This document shows positions 1 through 14,075 of a stretch of DNA of 64,000 nucleotides, one piece after another (positions within the stretch are counted from its first letter, which is position 1; every line of letters begins with the position of its first letter). Both the position numbers and the translations under genes were made by a program. This DNA is from Rhopalosiphum padi (lineage: Eukaryota > Arthropoda > Insecta > Hemiptera > Aphididae). The notes under the pieces are model-generated. The model ran no database searches and was not told the DNA's origin. It worked only from the letters and a program-made list of their open reading frames with translations. The stretch is from the NCBI RefSeq assembly GCF_020882245.1, contig NC_083598.1, forward strand, positions 43,747,858 to 43,811,857, given 5' to 3'.

Positions 1-2276
1 AAGACAAGTATATACCCAGACCCGCCTGATTGGGGTTGGTTGTGATTATAGTGGTTTCTGAACATATTTCAATGGTTTGTGGTTTTTAATTGGTGAAATA
101 TAAACACAACAAGTGAGAATGAAAAAAAAACTACCCCGTTTATTCTTCCCTTTTCATTTTGAGACGTACATTTTAATTTCTACTGCTTTTTACCGGCACA
201 AAAAATAAAAGTTATTACTATACACGATAGAAAGGAAAAATTCAACGAAGTGTCGTGAACTAATGAATAGATTCATGCGAGTCTGCAATTCAATTTGGTT
301 AGAATATATTAAATATGAAAACAAGAAATACTTACAACTTGCATAATAAATTGAAAAAACAGCCTTTTCAAAATTATTATCACATAGAGTATAGACCCTC
401 ATTATTATTTAAAGTACTATGTATACTTTCTATTATTATAATCGTCAATACTTCAACGAGGCCACATCAGTCGTGGAGATTTTATATTATAAACTCTACA
501 TATTATAGTGATATTTCGTTCATAAATAAAATATTATAAACATTAATAAGTTTTAAAATTACTGTTTGTATATGCCACTAATGAAGTTAGATAGTATTCA
601 AATATAAAATCAATAATCAAAATAAACATTATACACCCTATTTGGAGTTTATTTATTTTCTGTTATATATTAGTTTACTCAGACATGCCGTAATACCTTT
701 ACTGCCACTACCTTTCAGTATATTTCAACATATAAAACAAGATGAATCAGAAATTAATCGCACTGCATAGTATATACTGTATAAGCATTTCAGAAGGCAC
801 CGAATATAATTCCTATCGTATTGCCTCAGAACATACACACATAGTGACTCGCACCTCTTAATCGTGATTATTATATTTTAGTTGCAAATGTGCATCCTTT
901 ATTATACAGCACTAAAGGATTTATATAACGCGATTTGTCTAATATAATAATTTAAAAATACAAATCTATTAGATTATGACTTCATTATAAAGTAGGTATA
1001 AATGTATAATAATAGGTAGCTACATTTTTATTGCAGTGAAATAAAATATAATATTAAGTTATAATATTGACATTTTATTTCAATTATTATTCAATTGGTT
1101 TATTAAAAAATTAAATAAATAATAATGATAATAATGAATAAATGCAGTATTATAGTCTAAACAATAAAGTTGTTAACAATAAAGTAATGGTATTTTTCAA
1201 AAAATCGAAAACGAAATGATATGACCAACCGTGTTGTTAACATTTACAGCGGACACAGAAAAGATATTTTTATAAAATGCGTAGAATATTTAAATGAAAT
1301 ATTCAGGCTTAGTGGAGATAATAAGTGGCATTAGCCTGCTCTACCCATTTAGATTTTGGTTGGTAAATTTATTTTAAGAAAGCTAACCGCAAAATGTTAT
1401 TCTTATCATCTGTAAATTTAACCACGTAACTATAATATAGTATACGTATCTAAATGTTTAAATTTATAAACAATAAAAATATAAATAAACTTTTCCCGCG
1501 TGGGCTGGATGATTGAAATTTGCAGGATAAGACTTTTAAAGATACTTGAAAAGCTATTCCTATTCTACCAATGAGAAATATAGGAATTTTAAAAACTGCA
1601 ATATTATATAATATATAGACAAAACAAATACACTATAATATTATATTGTAGTAATATACACGCACCTATACTTACAGTTATTTCCGGTAAAAATACAATT
1701 ATTTTCAATATATTTAAATTTTCCAATTTTGTTATTATTATTATTATTATTACCGTATACTAATTGTTTTCTATTATTGGTTGTCCGTCGGCTTAAAAAA
1801 GCTTGTGAACATTGCTGCCGAAGCCTTATAGCCTATATAAAAGCCAAGTGTCCGCATTGTTAACCATTACGTACAATGGCGGTTATAATAATAATATTAC
1901 GGCGACCACAAGAATTTAGATTATGACATTATTATAATGCCGGTAGCCAATAGCCAGTGCAATAATATACAATGAGTTGTAGTGGCCGCAGAAACGGAGT
2001 CCATCCTTCGTCGGTTTAATGTCATATATATATATATATATTGCATAAGCTTTCTAATAAACCGATACAAATACACAATATTACGAATGTATCTCATCAC
2101 AATGTGACTATATTGCGTATACCAAACAGTTTCTGCGCGTTAATAATATTGCATATTATATTTCAGAAATTATAAAATAAATATATGTTATCTATTCTTA
2201 ACAAACTATGACGGGAGTCACTTGCTAACGTACCTTTATTATATATTATATACGTAATATTAACTATTTATTAAGT

Positions 2277-2317
<41 letters not shown>

Positions 2318-5300
2318 GTTATAATAGAGCCGAGAAAATGTGGTAATATCATTAAACTCGATTAAATAATATACGCATTGATTTATTTTTAATACATCAT
2401 TTTCGGGTAGTGTTAATTTTCGCAGGTAGTGCCGGCATGGGTAAGCAGTGAATTAAGGAGGTGTTTTATACGTACTTACGTTAATTTTTTTTTTTTTTTG
2501 TAACGAATAGTTTAAAATGAATATCATCTCAAAAGTTTCGAAGATGGATGGCAAAAAGCGTTTTGCCATAAACGTAAATGTTAAAAAATAAACTTTTCGT
2601 AGGAAACGACCATTGTTATAAAGGAGCACTCAAGCCATAATGACTACAAGGTATAAAGATGTTGTATAAAAAGGTGTGTACTTATTAAAAAAATAACATT
2701 GTTGTTGTTATGCCGCATTACGTGGCCATTTTTTTTTATTTTATTTTACTAGAAGAAATCCCAGTCATTTTCAAGACATCATAACGATAAATTTAAATAG
2801 GTTTCACCAAATTAACTTCATACCTGGGCAAACAAAAAATTAATGAAAAACAAAAAGTGTATAACAATAGATTTTAATCTGAAAAGTTGTTCAATTTTAC
2901 ATGACCAAATGCATTTAAAACATTATATGTAGGTAATGTGACAAAATCATAACTTTTATTTTAAAAATTATTATTCAACTTAAATTGCATAAATTAATGA
3001 AATATGTTGTCCGTTTTGATTAATTAATTTTATTGGTCAATTTATAAAATATGATGATAATATCTAAACACACACAAAATAATAAATGTATGACTATAAA
3101 TTTCAAATATAACATGGACCACCGTACCCACACATAGATTGATACATTTAATATTGCAGTATATAAACTTAGCACAGGCTTTATAATATGAAGCAAATAA
3201 TGATGATTTCATAATAAATTATTCGAAAAAATCCTCACCGATATTACCGTTATTGCAACAATTATAATTAATCGGATCAGCATTTCTCTTTAATTTAAAT
3301 ATCTCCGTTTATTTTTAAAATCATATTTATTTTAAAGTTTTGTAATTTTGCTATAACTATATATCATTAGAGGAAAAAAAACGAAAAAAAAATTGAATGA
3401 TTAAAAGTAGAAAAATATTCCTATATAGAAAAAAATATTATAATCAGGTAGTTATGTACAATTATATGGTTCTTACAATCGTAAAATATATTTTGTGCAC
3501 TTGTGTACAGAAAAAAAGTTTTGATAAATACTACAGGTCGATCGATCAATAATTTGAAAAAAAATAAATATTTATAACAATTATTTTCAATAAAAAAAAA
3601 AAAAAATCCTGTTCGTATACTTCACACACTGTAAAGTATATGTACTACCTTTAGTAGTGTTATAACGGTGGTAGTAGAGGCAGAGGTATCTATGGTACGG
3701 TACTACAATGGGAACAAATAAAAGGGAAAATCTAGAGGGTACTTTGCACGCCCATCTTTGAAATTAGCATTTCTCAAAATGTTTGCATATATTTTATGTG
3801 CATAAGTAAGTACCCTTTTTTCAGAGCCGATTATTAGGGAATGATAATGACTATAGCAATAACGGATAATAATAAGTGAAATTACTGAAGTTATTCTAAA
3901 TAGTAAATTAACACCAATCGATAAACTTAATAAAAAAATAATATATTGCCTGTATGAGTGCTGAGGAGTACAAAATACGTATGACACAATATCATTATTA
4001 CACGGTTTCTTCTGTAGAACACCACTAATATCAAATAAAAAACGAATGTGAACGAAATTCTAACGCTTAAGTAAATTTAACCACTTTTTGGTTGCTCAAA
4101 TAAATTTTGTATTTTTATAATTATTAAGTCATTTTTATCTACATAGTATTTAAAAAATAATTTCAAATACCTATACAATATTGAAAAATGTATTTGAAAT
4201 GATTACACAATTTTTTTTGTTTAATATGTTTTAAATCATATTTGAGTGTATCAATATGGATTTTATTTTTAATACATTTGGTAACCCAATCATACTATTC
4301 GAATTAGTTAAGGTTATTTTATTATAGTCGATAATATTATATCTAATTATTTTATGGCAACATAGACAAACTTCTCATCGTTTTATTTAAAATTTTCTAA
4401 AGTAATAATTGGAATGAATTAAACCATATAATCGTGTTTGTTGTTATTTTTTTTTTTATATGAAATTGAACCTGTTTATGTTCTTTTATAATAATGTGAA
4501 GTGAACGAGTTCGTTTTCTTACCCATTGAACATAATTGAGTATGCAGTTTTTAAGCGAACTTTCTGATTGCTGTAGTTCTTTACCTCAATGACATGCATG
4601 AACAAATATGTTAGTCTTGTTGACTATAATTATTTTGAAAATATCGATTTTGTTCACTCCACAAAATAAGGTTTAAATTATATGGAAACTGGAATTTCGC
4701 TAAAAAGTTGTTTTTGTTTGTACTTTCTAACGCTAGTATACACAAAGGTCAAAGATGAGTATATTACTCTAAAAAAAAGTAATTAACTACTAATTACATT
4801 TCAGTAGAAAATTTAATTAAAAATTACATAATTTAATTACTTACAATATTATCAATTACAATGTAAAAAGTCAAAATATAAAAATTAAATAAAAATTATA
4901 GATTATATTACTTTAAATTGAACTCCATAGTTGTAAATTCATTTTTAAAATTTCTCATCAGGAAATTCTTAAACTGGTAATTGTTATTATAAAACTATAA
5001 AAACAGTATTTCTGCCGGTGTTAACAATAACGAATAAGTAATAATAAAATAAATAATTATTGGATAGCTATTTAAAAACGTTATCGTTAACGTGTTATTT
5101 GATACTATTTTGGAACGTATTTACAGAAAATTGAATAGGTTATAGGTTTAGACATATTAAAAAAAAAAATTATTGTCATCTGATATACTGAAATTAAAAT
5201 TTCCATTATTTGCATTTGGCAATAACAAAAAAAATAAAATATATATCCTTTTTTATACATAGCATTTTTCTTATTTTTTATCGACTACACCAATAGCTAT

Positions 5301-5734
5301 TGAAATGAATTTTAAATAATTGATAAAAACATGTAAATGAAATATATTTTAAATAAAACAATGACTTCGTGTGAACAAATAATAATAAAAAATAATTAAA
5401 TCTATTTTGCAATTTATTGCAGAAGAGGAGAAATTAAATTTGAAAGATAATGAAAATTAAGATTTTAAATTGTTTAGCCTAAATATTTAAAGAAATAAAA
5501 ATGTATATCAGTTGACTGTAAATATAGATTTTTAAAATAATTCTGGCTTATTTCATTAAAAAAAAAAATGTTGATTTGTTAATTTGTACTTACAATTATT
5601 ACTTCATACCTATATGGTTGTAAAAACTGATTAAAAACGCTTAAGTAATTCAATCACAGCAATGGAATGGTGCCCCTCCCCCGAACATAATATATTTAAT
5701 TTCAGCATTATAATATGGAGATATCAGACTAACC
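1..5734. other. AT-rich non-coding stretch
   Basis: I see no supported gene here. It is low-complexity AT-rich DNA with homopolymer runs and short TTA repeats. A slightly GC-richer patch at about 1780-2000 holds a TATA-like word (TATATAAAAG from 1834) with an ATG at 1876, but the frame closes after 16 codons without a donor. The short open frames (for example minus 3703-3987) show no domain and read as chance. Confidence 0.7.
2279..2317. repeat. (TTA)n microsatellite
   Basis: An uninterrupted run of about 13 TAT/ATT trinucleotide units is seen directly. Likely polymorphic in length. Confidence 0.95.
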
Positions 5735-6600
5735 ATGCGACTGACCATAACCGCGGTGGCGCTAGAGACAACTGCAACCTCAACTTTAGAAAGAGTATAC
5801 GGATCAGCGTTGCATTATCGTAACATATCCAGCGCGTTAGTAGTTTATTTTCAGAAATAAAGTGGTAAAATTAATTATGCAACTACTACGCACTTTGTTA
5901 GTGTTTGACGGAATAATGAGATTAACGCCGCCCGGTGACTTAAGTCGCATAATACGTGGTGTCCAAAACCGTTGTAAAAAAACCAACAGGAATATCATTA
6001 TACGACTGCATTTTAACGTTGTCGGCGACTACATACTTGTGCGTATCATACAACGCACACACATATACGCATACATATAAGTATGGTATTTAATATCTGT
6101 GTGTGTGCGTGTGCGTGTTTATACGTTTTGCTCACATCTGTCGTCTTCGCGGGGTTGCCGAATGTTTGCTGTATAGTGTGTACGCGAGTCGTATATATAC
6201 CGTGTACATATTATTATTATTATGTTGTACAAAGACGCGTGTAAAAAGTTATAGTACAAATGCTGCTTTGGTGGTGCAGACCTATGGCGGAAAAGTCCGA
6301 CCAACCTTCACCGCCTCCCCCAGAGAGGGATCGTCTCTACCCGAATACCACACATAATGTTATACAATATGCGTATACGTCGCAATATGCGGAAATATCG
6401 TATAAGAGAGCGATAGACGGTACGATATGTATTTATACTCTCTGTGTGTGTGCGCATAATATGTGTGTATAATATTATACGCGTACGGAAGAAACGGTTT
6501 ACACAACTGCCTGGCCAAACGGTTAATCTGTTTGCCCGGAAACTCTGCGAGTGAGCAAACAACAATACGGTGGCGGCGGTGGCGGTGGTAAGGTGTAGGC

Positions 6601-6622
6601 CGTCGTCGTCGTCGTCGTCGTC
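6601..6622. repeat. (CGT)7 trinucleotide repeat
   Basis: Seven consecutive CGT units inside the island, just upstream of an initiator-like GCAGTC. It accounts for the poly-arginine stretch of the overlapping minus-strand open frame, which is therefore not convincing as a gene. Confidence 0.95.
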
Positions 6623-6688
6623 TTAGTTGCAGTCGTCGCGGTTCGGTCGTAGTGCAGCAGCAGTACAGTCTAGCGCGGTGTTGACAGT

Positions 6689-6707
6689 ATGAGCCAAGAA
6701 TTTTCAG
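6689..6707 (+). CDS. Candidate first coding exon, unidentified gene
   Basis: What is seen: an ATG at 6689 opens six codons (M-S-Q-E-F-S) plus one base and meets TTTTCAG|GTATTC, a usable 5' splice site, so the intron would be phase 1. About 58 bases upstream is GCAGTC (A at 6631), one mismatch from the insect initiator TCAGTC. The whole sits in the GC-rich island. A short 5' leader and tiny coding start are common in insect genes with long first introns. No downstream exon could be linked, and the protein is too short to identify. It could equally be a chance ATG in a CpG-rich regulatory stretch. Confidence 0.2.
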
Positions 6708-6890
6708 GTATTCCTCGCCACCCCATTCGCAGCACAACACCTACCCCTGTCCCTTAGTCCTATCACCGCCCTGAGCATGCATATATTTATATACATATAT
6801 ATATATATGTGCGTATGTATTTGTGGTGTGTTTGCCCGCGCTGATGGGGTGCGGACTCGCGAAAACTGTGAGACGGGGGATCGCAGGGAA

Positions 6891-6930
6891 AAGAGAAAGA
6901 GAGAGAGAGAGAGACCGAGAGACCGAAAGA
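6891..6930. promoter_or_regulatory. GAGA-repeat tract
   Basis: A run of GAGA/GAAA/GACC repeats. In insects, such tracts bind GAGA factor (Trithorax-like) and often mark promoters. Binding here is inference. Confidence 0.45.
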
Positions 6931-8250
6931 TAGACGGATAAATTTTAATCCATCGGGGAGCGCACGACACGTACACTGTTTTTACGCGATACATAAACAT
7001 TATATAGGCACTTTTTTTGTCGCGATTATATATAATATAAACAGGTAAAATTAAACTAAATTCTTCGCACTACGATAATATTATGTACTTAAAAATAAAC
7101 CTAATTTTAAGCTAATTATATAGAAAAATTAACGAAAAAATTAAAGAAATATGGATTTTTGTAATTTCGCGATATGACAACACAAAATTGTACGATATTG
7201 TCAGCGACGCGGCCACAAAATTCAAGATAACAGCTGCCTAAAAATTCAACAACGCGAGAAGGACGATTGTATTTTTAAAAAAGTAAAAATAATGTACAAC
7301 AAAATGCAGACATTTCCCCGTTTTGCCTCACGTCTCCTCAATATCATTATTGTCGTTTCGAAATTGAAAACGCGCGACTAGCGGACGAAACCATCTGGGT
7401 TTTCGCTGGCGATATCAAATTCAGCTCGGTAAATAGGACACTATTTTTTCTCAACGATTACACACAATTTAATATATATATATACGTAAGTACTATATAA
7501 TATAACCGTACGGACATCGATACGCTATCTGTGGCGTATCGTCCGAGACGGCGAATATCGCCGCGATGACATTACGATCGTTAAATAATAATTTCCGTTT
7601 CGTTATTCCTCGGACTGTTTAATAATCACGTTCCGACGGCCGCTTATGCAATTCGAACGTCAATACTGTAATAATATTAAATACACAACGCCGCGGCGAG
7701 CTTTTTTTTCTCTTCCGAAAAAGGCTACGTCGGTAGGTCCAACCAATCGTATCGACAGTATCCACCGAGACATCCGTTTTAGTATTATTTTTTTTTATTT
7801 GCACTCCCGAGTTTTGTTGTTATTCGGGTATTATGTCGTCGAGTGTTTTTTTGCGGATATTACGACGCTGGAACGCCTCGATGCGCAAAAATCATAACTA
7901 TATATACCATGACAACATTATTATAACATAGTATTTTATTCCGATTTTCTGTATTCCATCCCTATACATAATATTATCCGCGTGCATAATCGTATAGTGT
8001 TACGTGTCATGTTAGCTATCGCTGTGTACAACACGTGTTAGCGTCGGCGTGCTCAACCAATTTTCATAAATTGACAATTGAGGAATTTGACGAGTTACTT
8101 TCAATTTTTCCATCCGCAATGCGTTTATTTTTTATTTGTAAGCGATGCGATTGCGTCTTGATCCAAAACTGGAGCGGCTATATTATAATTGTTGGTTTTA
8201 GGACGATACTATTGTGTGTACAGTTTTTTGTTAATTTTAATAAATGAAAA

Positions 8251-9810
8251 TTAAGACTGAAAGGTCTTATGTGACTTAATATAATATATATAGGCGATAA
8301 TTATATACAAAATACAATTTATATACATTTTTTACCAAGTATTGATAAAGAATAGCACGCCGCGTATAACTTAAGATCGCTTGTTTTAACAAAATGTTGA
8401 CAATTTTTGGGGTAATCGTAACTGTTTTTGCAACCGTTTAATTTAGATTTAAAACCAAAACTATTATATTTTTATCTCAATTCTTATTTTAAAACTTTCT
8501 ATACATTATTATCGGACAAATGTGTATTGATCAAAATATCATTTTATACTCGTCTGAGAACCGACGGTTTTAGTATTAGATAATATATAAAGTGGAGAGT
8601 TTTCAAAACATTCGTCAAATATAATATTATGTATTTATTTAAGTATACTGTTTTAGAATTTAAGATACAAAAAAAACTTTTGACGGATAATACAAGAACA
8701 CTAGACTCTAAATTTTAGATAAAAAAAAGGTTATAGTGTAGTGGATAGACTTAAGTACTATTGATGCTCCCATTGGGTATATCATTACATTTATTTTATG
8801 TCTTGAAGTTTCCTTTTTATATTTTGATTTAACCTCATAAAAATAGGCTATTTTTTAGGAAATTAAGAACATAAAAATATAATCTTCTAAAAGTGTTTTT
8901 AATTGATTCAAATTTTTACCAAAATGTCTAAATACTGAGTTAACTAAATTATAAATAATAATTTCACTTAATAAAATGTATATTTTTATTATAATAGAGG
9001 TAATATAATTTATATTTTTATATTTAAATAAAAATTAAAACGATTTTTCTTAAAATAACATACATATACAATTTAAAAAATACCAAGAATATTTTAAATA
9101 CTTTGTATTATCTAAGCAATTATGAACAATGATTTGAGATTTTTAATTATAAATATAATATTATAACTTAAATTATTTATTTTTTATTCAGTTTAATTAA
9201 AAAAAATGTGAGATTAACTTGATGAAAACATAAACATTAAACACTATTTTATAATGTTATCAAAAAAGTACGCTTCTTTAAAAAAAAAAAAATTAATAAT
9301 AATAATCAATTATTTAAAGTACAAAAGAATTAAAATAACTCCAATTAAAAAAGTATTAATTATTAATTACAAAATGTGTTATTATTATTTTGAAATATAC
9401 AAATATTACTTAATTGTCTAGTAGATATATTAGAATAAGAAAACATTATAAACGTTGTTTACATAATATTATACATTTTACCTGAAGTCCATAATATTAT
9501 AATCGTTTTAATCTTTGAATACAGCTAATGAACTAAATTTATTTATTTATGATTTCATTAATAATTTAACGTACCAAAACATAAACTTTCTATTTAATAA
9601 AAACAGTAACTAAATACCTATAATATAAGTAGATACACTTCGTGAAATCATATGATTAAATAATATTATACATTTTAAATTTTAAAACACTAAAATAGTA
9701 AAATATATATTCGATTAATACGTCATTCAATTGGGGGATTTATCACATTTAAAAAAATATTCTCAATAAATCACATAAACATTTTTCTGAAATATAAAAT
9801 TATATTTGTC

Positions 9811-9812
<2 letters not shown>
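8251..9812. other. AT-rich non-coding stretch
   Basis: Low-complexity AT-rich DNA. I see no gene, structured RNA or repeat boundary that I can support. Confidence 0.75.
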
Positions 9813-9850
<38 letters not shown>

Positions 9851-9863
9851 GAGCGCGCGCGCG
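9813..9863. repeat. (AC)18 followed by (GC)n alternating tract
   Basis: Eighteen AC units run directly into alternating CG/GC, an uninterrupted purine-pyrimidine alternation apart from one GAG. Such tracts are classic Z-DNA formers. Confidence 0.95.
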
Positions 9864-9878
9864 TCTGTGTATGAATAT

Positions 9879-9906
9879 ATGGTTTATATATATATATATA
9901 AACCAT
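9879..9906. repeat. 28-bp perfect palindrome with TA core
   Basis: ATGGTTTATA..., symmetrical about 9892/9893, is its own reverse complement over 28 bases. It could extrude as a cruciform. It lies 15 bases from the Z-DNA-prone AC/GC tract. Confidence 0.9.
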
Positions 9907-12900
9907 TGATAATTTAGGTTTATTATTTTATATTACACTCCTATTACAAAGGACAGTTACAAGGGAATTTGTGACGATCGAAACCATGTTTTATGGCTGA
10001 TATAGTTTAAAAGATTATTTATATTATTTTTTATTTTTATCGTGGTCGGTATATAATATACATGGTACATAGGTACGCTGCCATTCGTGTACATATTTTA
10101 TCCATTGGTTAGACGTAACGGTGGGATGGGAATTCGTATACATATACCTGTTTACATTAAAAATGTTTTATTTATGCATTCATTGCGGTTTAAGACCATT
10201 GCGACATTAAAAACAGTCCTCTTCTACGTCGGCTCTGTACACGTATACACATAAGAAGATAATGCCTAGTACGTGCTCGGGCGAGTTTATCTTTTAGCCG
10301 ATTTCACCCAGGATAATGTGAATGCGATATTCAACGTGCAGCGATGGTTAAAAGTTTCTTTCATCGTCAATGTTTTTAAGTCCCCAAAGGGCCGACGGAG
10401 AGATAAAGGCGGCGTGCGAAACAAGCTTTTCATCAATCCTTCTTGGTTACGATTATCAGAATAATAATACTTTGTGCACTCCGTATATCGCTACCTACCG
10501 TTCCTGTGCTATTGGTAACAGGGTTAGTGATGTTTGGTGGTGGGGGGGGGGGTGGTGACACGGCTTAACAAATTATTTGATATGAAATGATAATATTTAA
10601 ACATCATGTACTCATTTATTGATAATCACTGAAAACAAGTATTTGGGTGTCGAAGGAGCACTAAAATACGTGTTTCCGCTGCTGATATTATTTTAATGTG
10701 CATTATACACGAATATCGCTATGTCTCATTTGAAATTAGAAGTTTGAACAAGTATTTTCTCGAGATGATTACTTCATTGTCGACAGACAAATCACACACG
10801 TCGATTGTATTGTTATTCAGGTTGCGTTCCGTTCAGTCAACAACAAACACAAAATAATCACAAGGAGTGTAGATAAAATAATTATGTGTAATTCACAGTT
10901 TAAGTTAAATAATAGTATAATTAAACAAAAACACAAGTTCAATAACGTTTAGACTTCTAATTATAATAATAATTGAACCATAGTGTGGCGAAGGTGCATG
11001 GATTACATTTGAGAGTACATCATAACATGCTAACACCCTAACTCCCTAATATAATATAATGTAATCCCCATTTCCCAGGACTGAGATCTTACAATTGTCC
11101 AATGTCCTTGATGTTTTCTATACGGATTTCTAAAGTAAAAAAAAAATACTTTACTCCTATGTTTTTGAACGAATATCCACTTAGTTCTTAAATTATTCGT
11201 GTTTTTTTTCTTTTCATTAAAACTATAACAATAAATTCTGACAATAATAATATGTTTGCTTTTTTAATAGGTAATAAGTTTTATCAAAACTATTGAATGC
11301 TTTTCTAATCGTACTAAATCATTTTATAAAACAAAACATATTTAATTTTCTAATAATAATTTTGATTAAACCCATGACTCTGTGATATGTTTTATATCAA
11401 ATTGAACGCGGTGTAACACGGTGATAGGACTTATTGTTAATTATTATAATATTATACGGATTGTGTCTTGTTGACATCGTAACCACGAACACGCATATAC
11501 ATTAAACGAATACTCAAAATGATATATTATATTATACTACTATGCAAAATAAACCGAGTAATTCAAATTAAAGCGATGATTATGATAACCGATAAACAAA
11601 TATTGTAGTATAAGGTATTTTCATCGAACAATAATTTAATATCTGACGGCAAAGTGGCAAACAGAACAATGTAATTTCTGAAATGACATCATTTTTAATC
11701 AAATCATTTACTTCGGTAGTGTCTATACGCTTCCGAAATTTCACAGTATATAGATATACATAACTATCGTACACTATCATGCGTTCGTATCACGCTTTGT
11801 ACTTTCCCAGCAGTAGTTTCAAATTATATTGATAACCATATTTTTCCAGAGAGAGGACGAGCTGGAGGTGCATGTATGAATGAGAAATGGGGCTGAGAGA
11901 GAACGATAAAGAGGTAAAGTAAGATAAAAGATAGACGGAAGAGAGACAGAGAGAGTATCGCTAAATAGATATTTTACCAAAACAGTCGGAAGTGCTAGAC
12001 GTCTGTGTGTGTGGGTACGGGTGTGCGTATTATAATACACTCGATATTATTCAAAGCATGCATAAGTTTCAGCTTTGAACATCCTCATTCCCTTGGTGAA
12101 GAAACGTCCCCCGTCTATTGAACTTCATCGTATCATGTATGAGACGCTCGGAAGTTGGCATAGGTTCTTCACGTCACGTTCTGTTTTTGGCAATTTCGAT
12201 TCAAACCGTGTTAACTTTACATATATCCAAAATAACAAGAGGGAACTCGCTCTATACACAGATCATATCACATAATTCCATAGCTTTCAATTTTATTATT
12301 CAGTATTTGACAAAAATGTTGTGCGGTCGACGGTTGTCTACTATAATATCATAATAGTACCTATATCTTGAATCGACATTGGTCAATACTATCTCAGTGA
12401 AACGGATTGATAAAACATGTTTATAATTTATACCGATACTAATAATATATTAATATAAAGTGAGTAAAATGGTTGACATTCAGATTTACTAGACGAATGG
12501 ACGTCGTGAATGAAGGAGAACTAGTTAACTTATTCCGAGAAAGATCTAATTTAAAATGTCTGTACAATTTACTATCCTGATACGTTTATCAACTCAATTA
12601 CATTTCATATTTATATCTGAACTATGATTTAATAATTTATACAGTTTATTTAAATTCAAACTTGAATTTGAATTAATTTAATATAGAATCTACACTCGTA
12701 AATTTTAATATTTTATATAACACATATTTTTGAAAATTAAATTATAATGGTTCAAATTTCATTACATATTTTAAAATTATAAATTAATTCATGAAGTGTA
12801 ATTAAGATTAATTATAGTCATCGTTTTATTATTTTTTATTATAGAATATTAAGCCACCTATAATCAATTTTCTATCTAGGTATAAAGTTATTTGAAACTC

Positions 12901-14001
12901 TTATGGTACTAAAAAAAATATTTATAATATATTACTTTATAAACAAAAAAGATAGCACATCTTTATAAAAATATAAAACCAATACATTCTCACGTCATTC
13001 AGAATCTAAACTATCAATAAAGTTTTGTACTATAATATAAATTACAGGAAAATAAATATTAAGATAACTATTTAAGTAATATAAACTGTATAAATAATTA
13101 AATAGTTACAAATACATTTGAATTATTAATAATGGAGATTATATTGTTGATTATTATAGACAAAAAAGGAAAATGTATGTATACAGTTAAAATGATCTAA
13201 CTTACTATTTCAGATAAATGCAACAATTATTTTAACGAATAAATATGAGGTATGCAATCTGCAAAATGCTTAACTATTTTACTTTTACATGGGAACGTAA
13301 AGTAAATAATATTCTTGTAACATTTTCAATGTCTAATGAAACTGCAAAGAATATTTTCCAAGTAAAACTATTTATGATATAGTGCATTTTAGAAACCTAA
13401 ATCGTTGAGAAAATTACAAACCTGGAAATCTGGTAAACAATAAGTTATAAATATAATATTTCCAAAAACAAAACTCATTAAAAAAATATTTATTCTGACT
13501 ATGATCTATTACTTTGTATACTGGAGTTTTTTTTATACAACGTACATATATATATTATATATATTTGATAAAAAAATACATTCGATTCAATAATATTTAA
13601 GTTCTAGTCAAAATAATCAGTTGATATCCATAACTCGAAATTGTAAAAAATAAATTATGATACAAATTTTTATAAAGTGCATTTATTTCAGTGATTATGA
13701 GATATCATTAAGGATAATTAAAGGGTATTTATAAAAACAAAATTTTAGTATCAGTTATAACTATACTAAGATTAATTTGAGTACTTATCATCTATAATTT
13801 TTGCTACAAGTTCTAATTTTGAACCAAAAATAAAAATAAAAATACGTGTAGTTATAAAATAAACATCATACTATAATTTCGTGTTGACACTAAATTAATA
13901 ATACTTATAATGATATCATTAATTTTTTTAAGTAAAATAATTTTAAATTGAATTCGATTTCATATAGATTATATATGTATCGCTTTGTCAGTAAACAGTT
14001 A
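9907..14001. other. AT-rich non-coding stretch with small GC-richer patches
   Basis: No supported gene. A patch at about 10200-10560 is GC-richer and ends in a poly-G run near 10543. A second patch at 11850-12280 contains GAGA-like repeats (about 11878-11960). Short open frames there overlap on both strands, lack domains and lack convincing splice flanks. The rest is AT-rich filler. Confidence 0.6.
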
Positions 14002-14037
14002 TATATAAGCAATAAATATTATAAGGATTTCATTCTC
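14002..14037 (+). promoter_or_regulatory. Candidate TATA + Inr core promoter
   Basis: TATATAAG begins at 14002 and TCATTC lies at 14030-14035, placing the initiator A (14032) 30 bases downstream. TCATTC matches the insect initiator TCA(G/T)T(C/T) at every position, and the spacing is the standard TATA-Inr distance. Background AT richness makes TATA words common, so the spacing and the downstream exon signals carry most of the weight. Confidence 0.35.
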
Positions 14038-14075
14038 AACTGGTTATAGTTTATTTTTTTACAATTTCCTCAAAA

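Larger units (their letters stand above)
5735..8250. promoter_or_regulatory. GC/CpG-richer island, possible promoter or enhancer region
   Basis: This block is clearly richer in G, C and CpG than its flanks. It contains a GT repeat (about 6099-6117), a (CGT)n run, GAGA repeats and several short palindromes, such as the 8-bp arms of CGATACGC/GCGTATCG around 7517-7540. It also has an E-box CAGCTG near 7232 and a palindromic AACACGTGTT at about 8030-8039. Open frames on both strands overlap and look compositional. A plus-strand first-exon candidate is annotated at 6689. Function is inferred from composition and motif content only. Confidence 0.4.

Noticed and set aside
331..402. Minus-strand ATG with 22 codons before a GTAAGTATT donor (ATG at 402)
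   Set aside because: No promoter words or CpG context, AT-rich, and the peptide is not recognisable. Chance is more likely.
3800..3830. GTAAGTACCCTTTTTTCAG as a tiny intron
   Set aside because: Donor and acceptor are only 19 bases apart, too short for a spliceosomal intron.
6360..6740. 126-codon minus-strand ORF with poly-Arg
   Set aside because: The Arg run comes from the (CGT)n repeat. There is no domain, and it overlaps frames on the other strand.
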